NCBI GenBank assembly: GCA_944388035.1
Contig: CALXHF010000003.1
Coordinates: 62,001 to 126,000 of the forward strand
Source: an uncultured Clostridia bacterium
GTDB taxonomy: Bacteria; Bacillota; Clostridia; TANB77; CAG-508
Reading direction: 5' to 3'
Length of the DNA: 64,000 bases
The notes beneath the pieces are model-generated. The model saw only the letters and a program-made list of their open reading frames with translations, searched no databases and was not told where the DNA came from. The first letter of the stretch is position 1. Each line of letters begins with the position of its first letter. The position numbers were made by a program, and so were the translations under genes. Positions 63,059 through 64,000 of the stretch are shown piece by piece.

Positions 63059-64000
63059 ATGTTAGAAAACAAATATAACCCAAAAGATTTCGAAGATGAA
63101 TTATATGAAGATTGGGAGAAAAAAGGTTATTTCAAACCAAGTATGGATAAAACTAAAGAAAGTTTTTGTATTATGATGCCACCACCAAATGTAACTGGTA
63201 AATTACATATGGGGCACGCTTTAGACGATACAATTCAAGATATATTGATTAGATTTAAAAGAATGCAAGGATATAACACATTATGGCTTCCTGGTTCAGA
63301 CCACTCAGCTATTTCAACAGAAATGAAAGTTGTAGAAAAGTTAAGAAAAGAGGGAAAAACAAAACAAGATTTAGGTAGAGAAAAGTTCTTAGATGAGTGC
63401 TGGGATTGGACAAAGCTTTATGGTGGAGAGATTCAAAACCAACAAAGAAAATTAGGTTGTTCTTGTGATTGGGATAGACGTAGATTTACCCTAGATAAAG
63501 GTTTGTCTGATGCTGTTTTAGAAGAATTTATTAATTTATATAAAGATGGTTACATTTATAAAGGGACAAGGATGGTAAACTGGTGTCCTAGCTGTAATAC
63601 TGCAATTTCAGATGCGGAGGTTGAATATAAAGAAGAACAATCTCATCTATGGCATTTAAGATATAAAATTAAAGGTGAGGAAAAATATGTAGAAGTTGCA
63701 ACTACAAGACCTGAAACAATGCTTGGTGATACTGCTGTTGCTGTTAACCCTACTGATGAAAGATATACAGATTTAGTAGGAAAAACGTGTATTCTTCCAA
63801 TTGTAAATAGAGAAATACCAATTATTGCAGACGAATTTGTAGATAAAGAATTTGGAACAGGCTGTGTTAAAATTACACCTGCACATGACCCAAATGATTA
63901 TGAAGCAGGAAAAAGAAATAATCTAGAATTTATTGAAGTATTTGATAGCAAAACAATAATGAGAGATTTAATGCCTGAAGTAGAAGGTATGAGAGCAATA
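63059..64000 (+). CDS. valS: Valyl-tRNA synthetase, N-terminal part (cut by window edge)
   Basis: 314 residues are visible and the frame is open at the right edge. [19 protein letters not shown] is the ValRS start. [18 protein letters not shown] holds the HIGH-type motif, then [32 protein letters not shown] and the editing domain with [18 protein letters not shown] and [18 protein letters not shown] lies 9 bases upstream. It shares the T-box-controlled transcript with the epimerase. Confidence 0.97.
   Translation, partial: MLENKYNPKDFEDELYEDWEKKGYFKPSMDKTKESFCIMMPPPNVTGKLHMGHALDDTIQDILIRFKRMQGYNTLWLPGSDHSAISTEMKVVEKLRKEGKTKQDLGREKFLDECWDWTKLYGGEIQNQQRKLGCSCDWDRRRFTLDKGLSDAVLEEFINLYKDGYIYKGTRMVNWCPSCNTAISDAEVEYKEEQSHLWHLRYKIKGEEKYVEVATTRPETMLGDTAVAVNPTDERYTDLVGKTCILPIVNREIPIIADEFVDKEFGTGCVKITPAHDPNDYEAGKRNNLEFIEVFDSKTIMRDLMPEVEGMRAI

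Overview
The window is a 64 kb chromosomal segment of a low-GC, AT-rich Gram-positive bacterium, most likely an uncultured gut-type member of the Clostridia. Evidence for this: canonical AGGAGG ribosome sites, TTGACA/TATAAT promoters, a CtsR-McsA-McsB-ClpC operon, a PASTA-domain kinase, a T-box leader, and the Clostridia marker pair of a six-cysteine SCIFF peptide (51341-51487) and its radical SAM maturase. Most of the window is housekeeping: leuS, rpsO, pnp, queA, tgt, a fatty-acid synthesis run (fabH-fabD-fabG-fabF-accB-fabZ-accC), three tRNAs, dxs, ylmH, mutS2, prpC/prkC, a MecA-type penicillin-binding protein and valS. Between these lie small accessory loci: an Rpn-type nuclease, duplicated membrane proteins, two prepilin-like surface proteins, a BlaI/BlaR1-like pair, a GH25 lysozyme, two zinc-peptidase-like proteins and dispersed palindromic repeats.

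Layout. 1-2.9 kb: end of a DUF1016 nuclease, a dehydrogenase, an Rpn nuclease. 3-12.8 kb: leuS, rpsO, pnp (with a long leader hairpin), a frameshifted membrane metallopeptidase, queA, two duplicated membrane proteins, tgt. 12.8-16.1 kb: surface proteins, the second ending in a segment that looks like a diversity-generating-retroelement variable region. 16.4-24.7 kb: fatty-acid genes, a glycosyltransferase, tRNA-Val/Asp/Phe. 24.8-29.6 kb: peptidase-like protein, slipin/NfeD, Xre regulator facing a broken prepilin gene. 29.6-35 kb: CtsR heat-shock operon and an adhesin-like protein. 35-41 kb: dxs-ylmH converging on mutS2. 41-51.3 kb: cell-wall signalling and remodelling. 51.3-54.4 kb: SCIFF locus and a PLP decarboxylase. 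54.5-61.7 kb: acyl-CoA synthetase, FIST protein, aldehyde and alcohol dehydrogenases. 61.9-64 kb: T-box, aldose epimerase, valS.

The most striking signal is translational. I scanned the coding sequence by eye for CGG and found it as an in-frame codon only four times. Three of these are exactly where an otherwise conserved gene (the HEFLH metallopeptidase at 9086, fabD at 18209, the aldose epimerase at 62389) changes to the +1 frame. In all three the context is NNT-CGG-A, and skipping the C to read GGA (Gly) restores the expected protein: EIGP-G-RTLTG in FabD, KQH-G-FARD in the epimerase. The restored fabD stop overlaps the fabG start. The simplest reading is that CGG is unassigned or very poorly decoded here and that CGGA works as a +1 frameshift signal, or as a four-base glycine codon. 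The one in-frame CGG that does not fit (34442) is the key test case.
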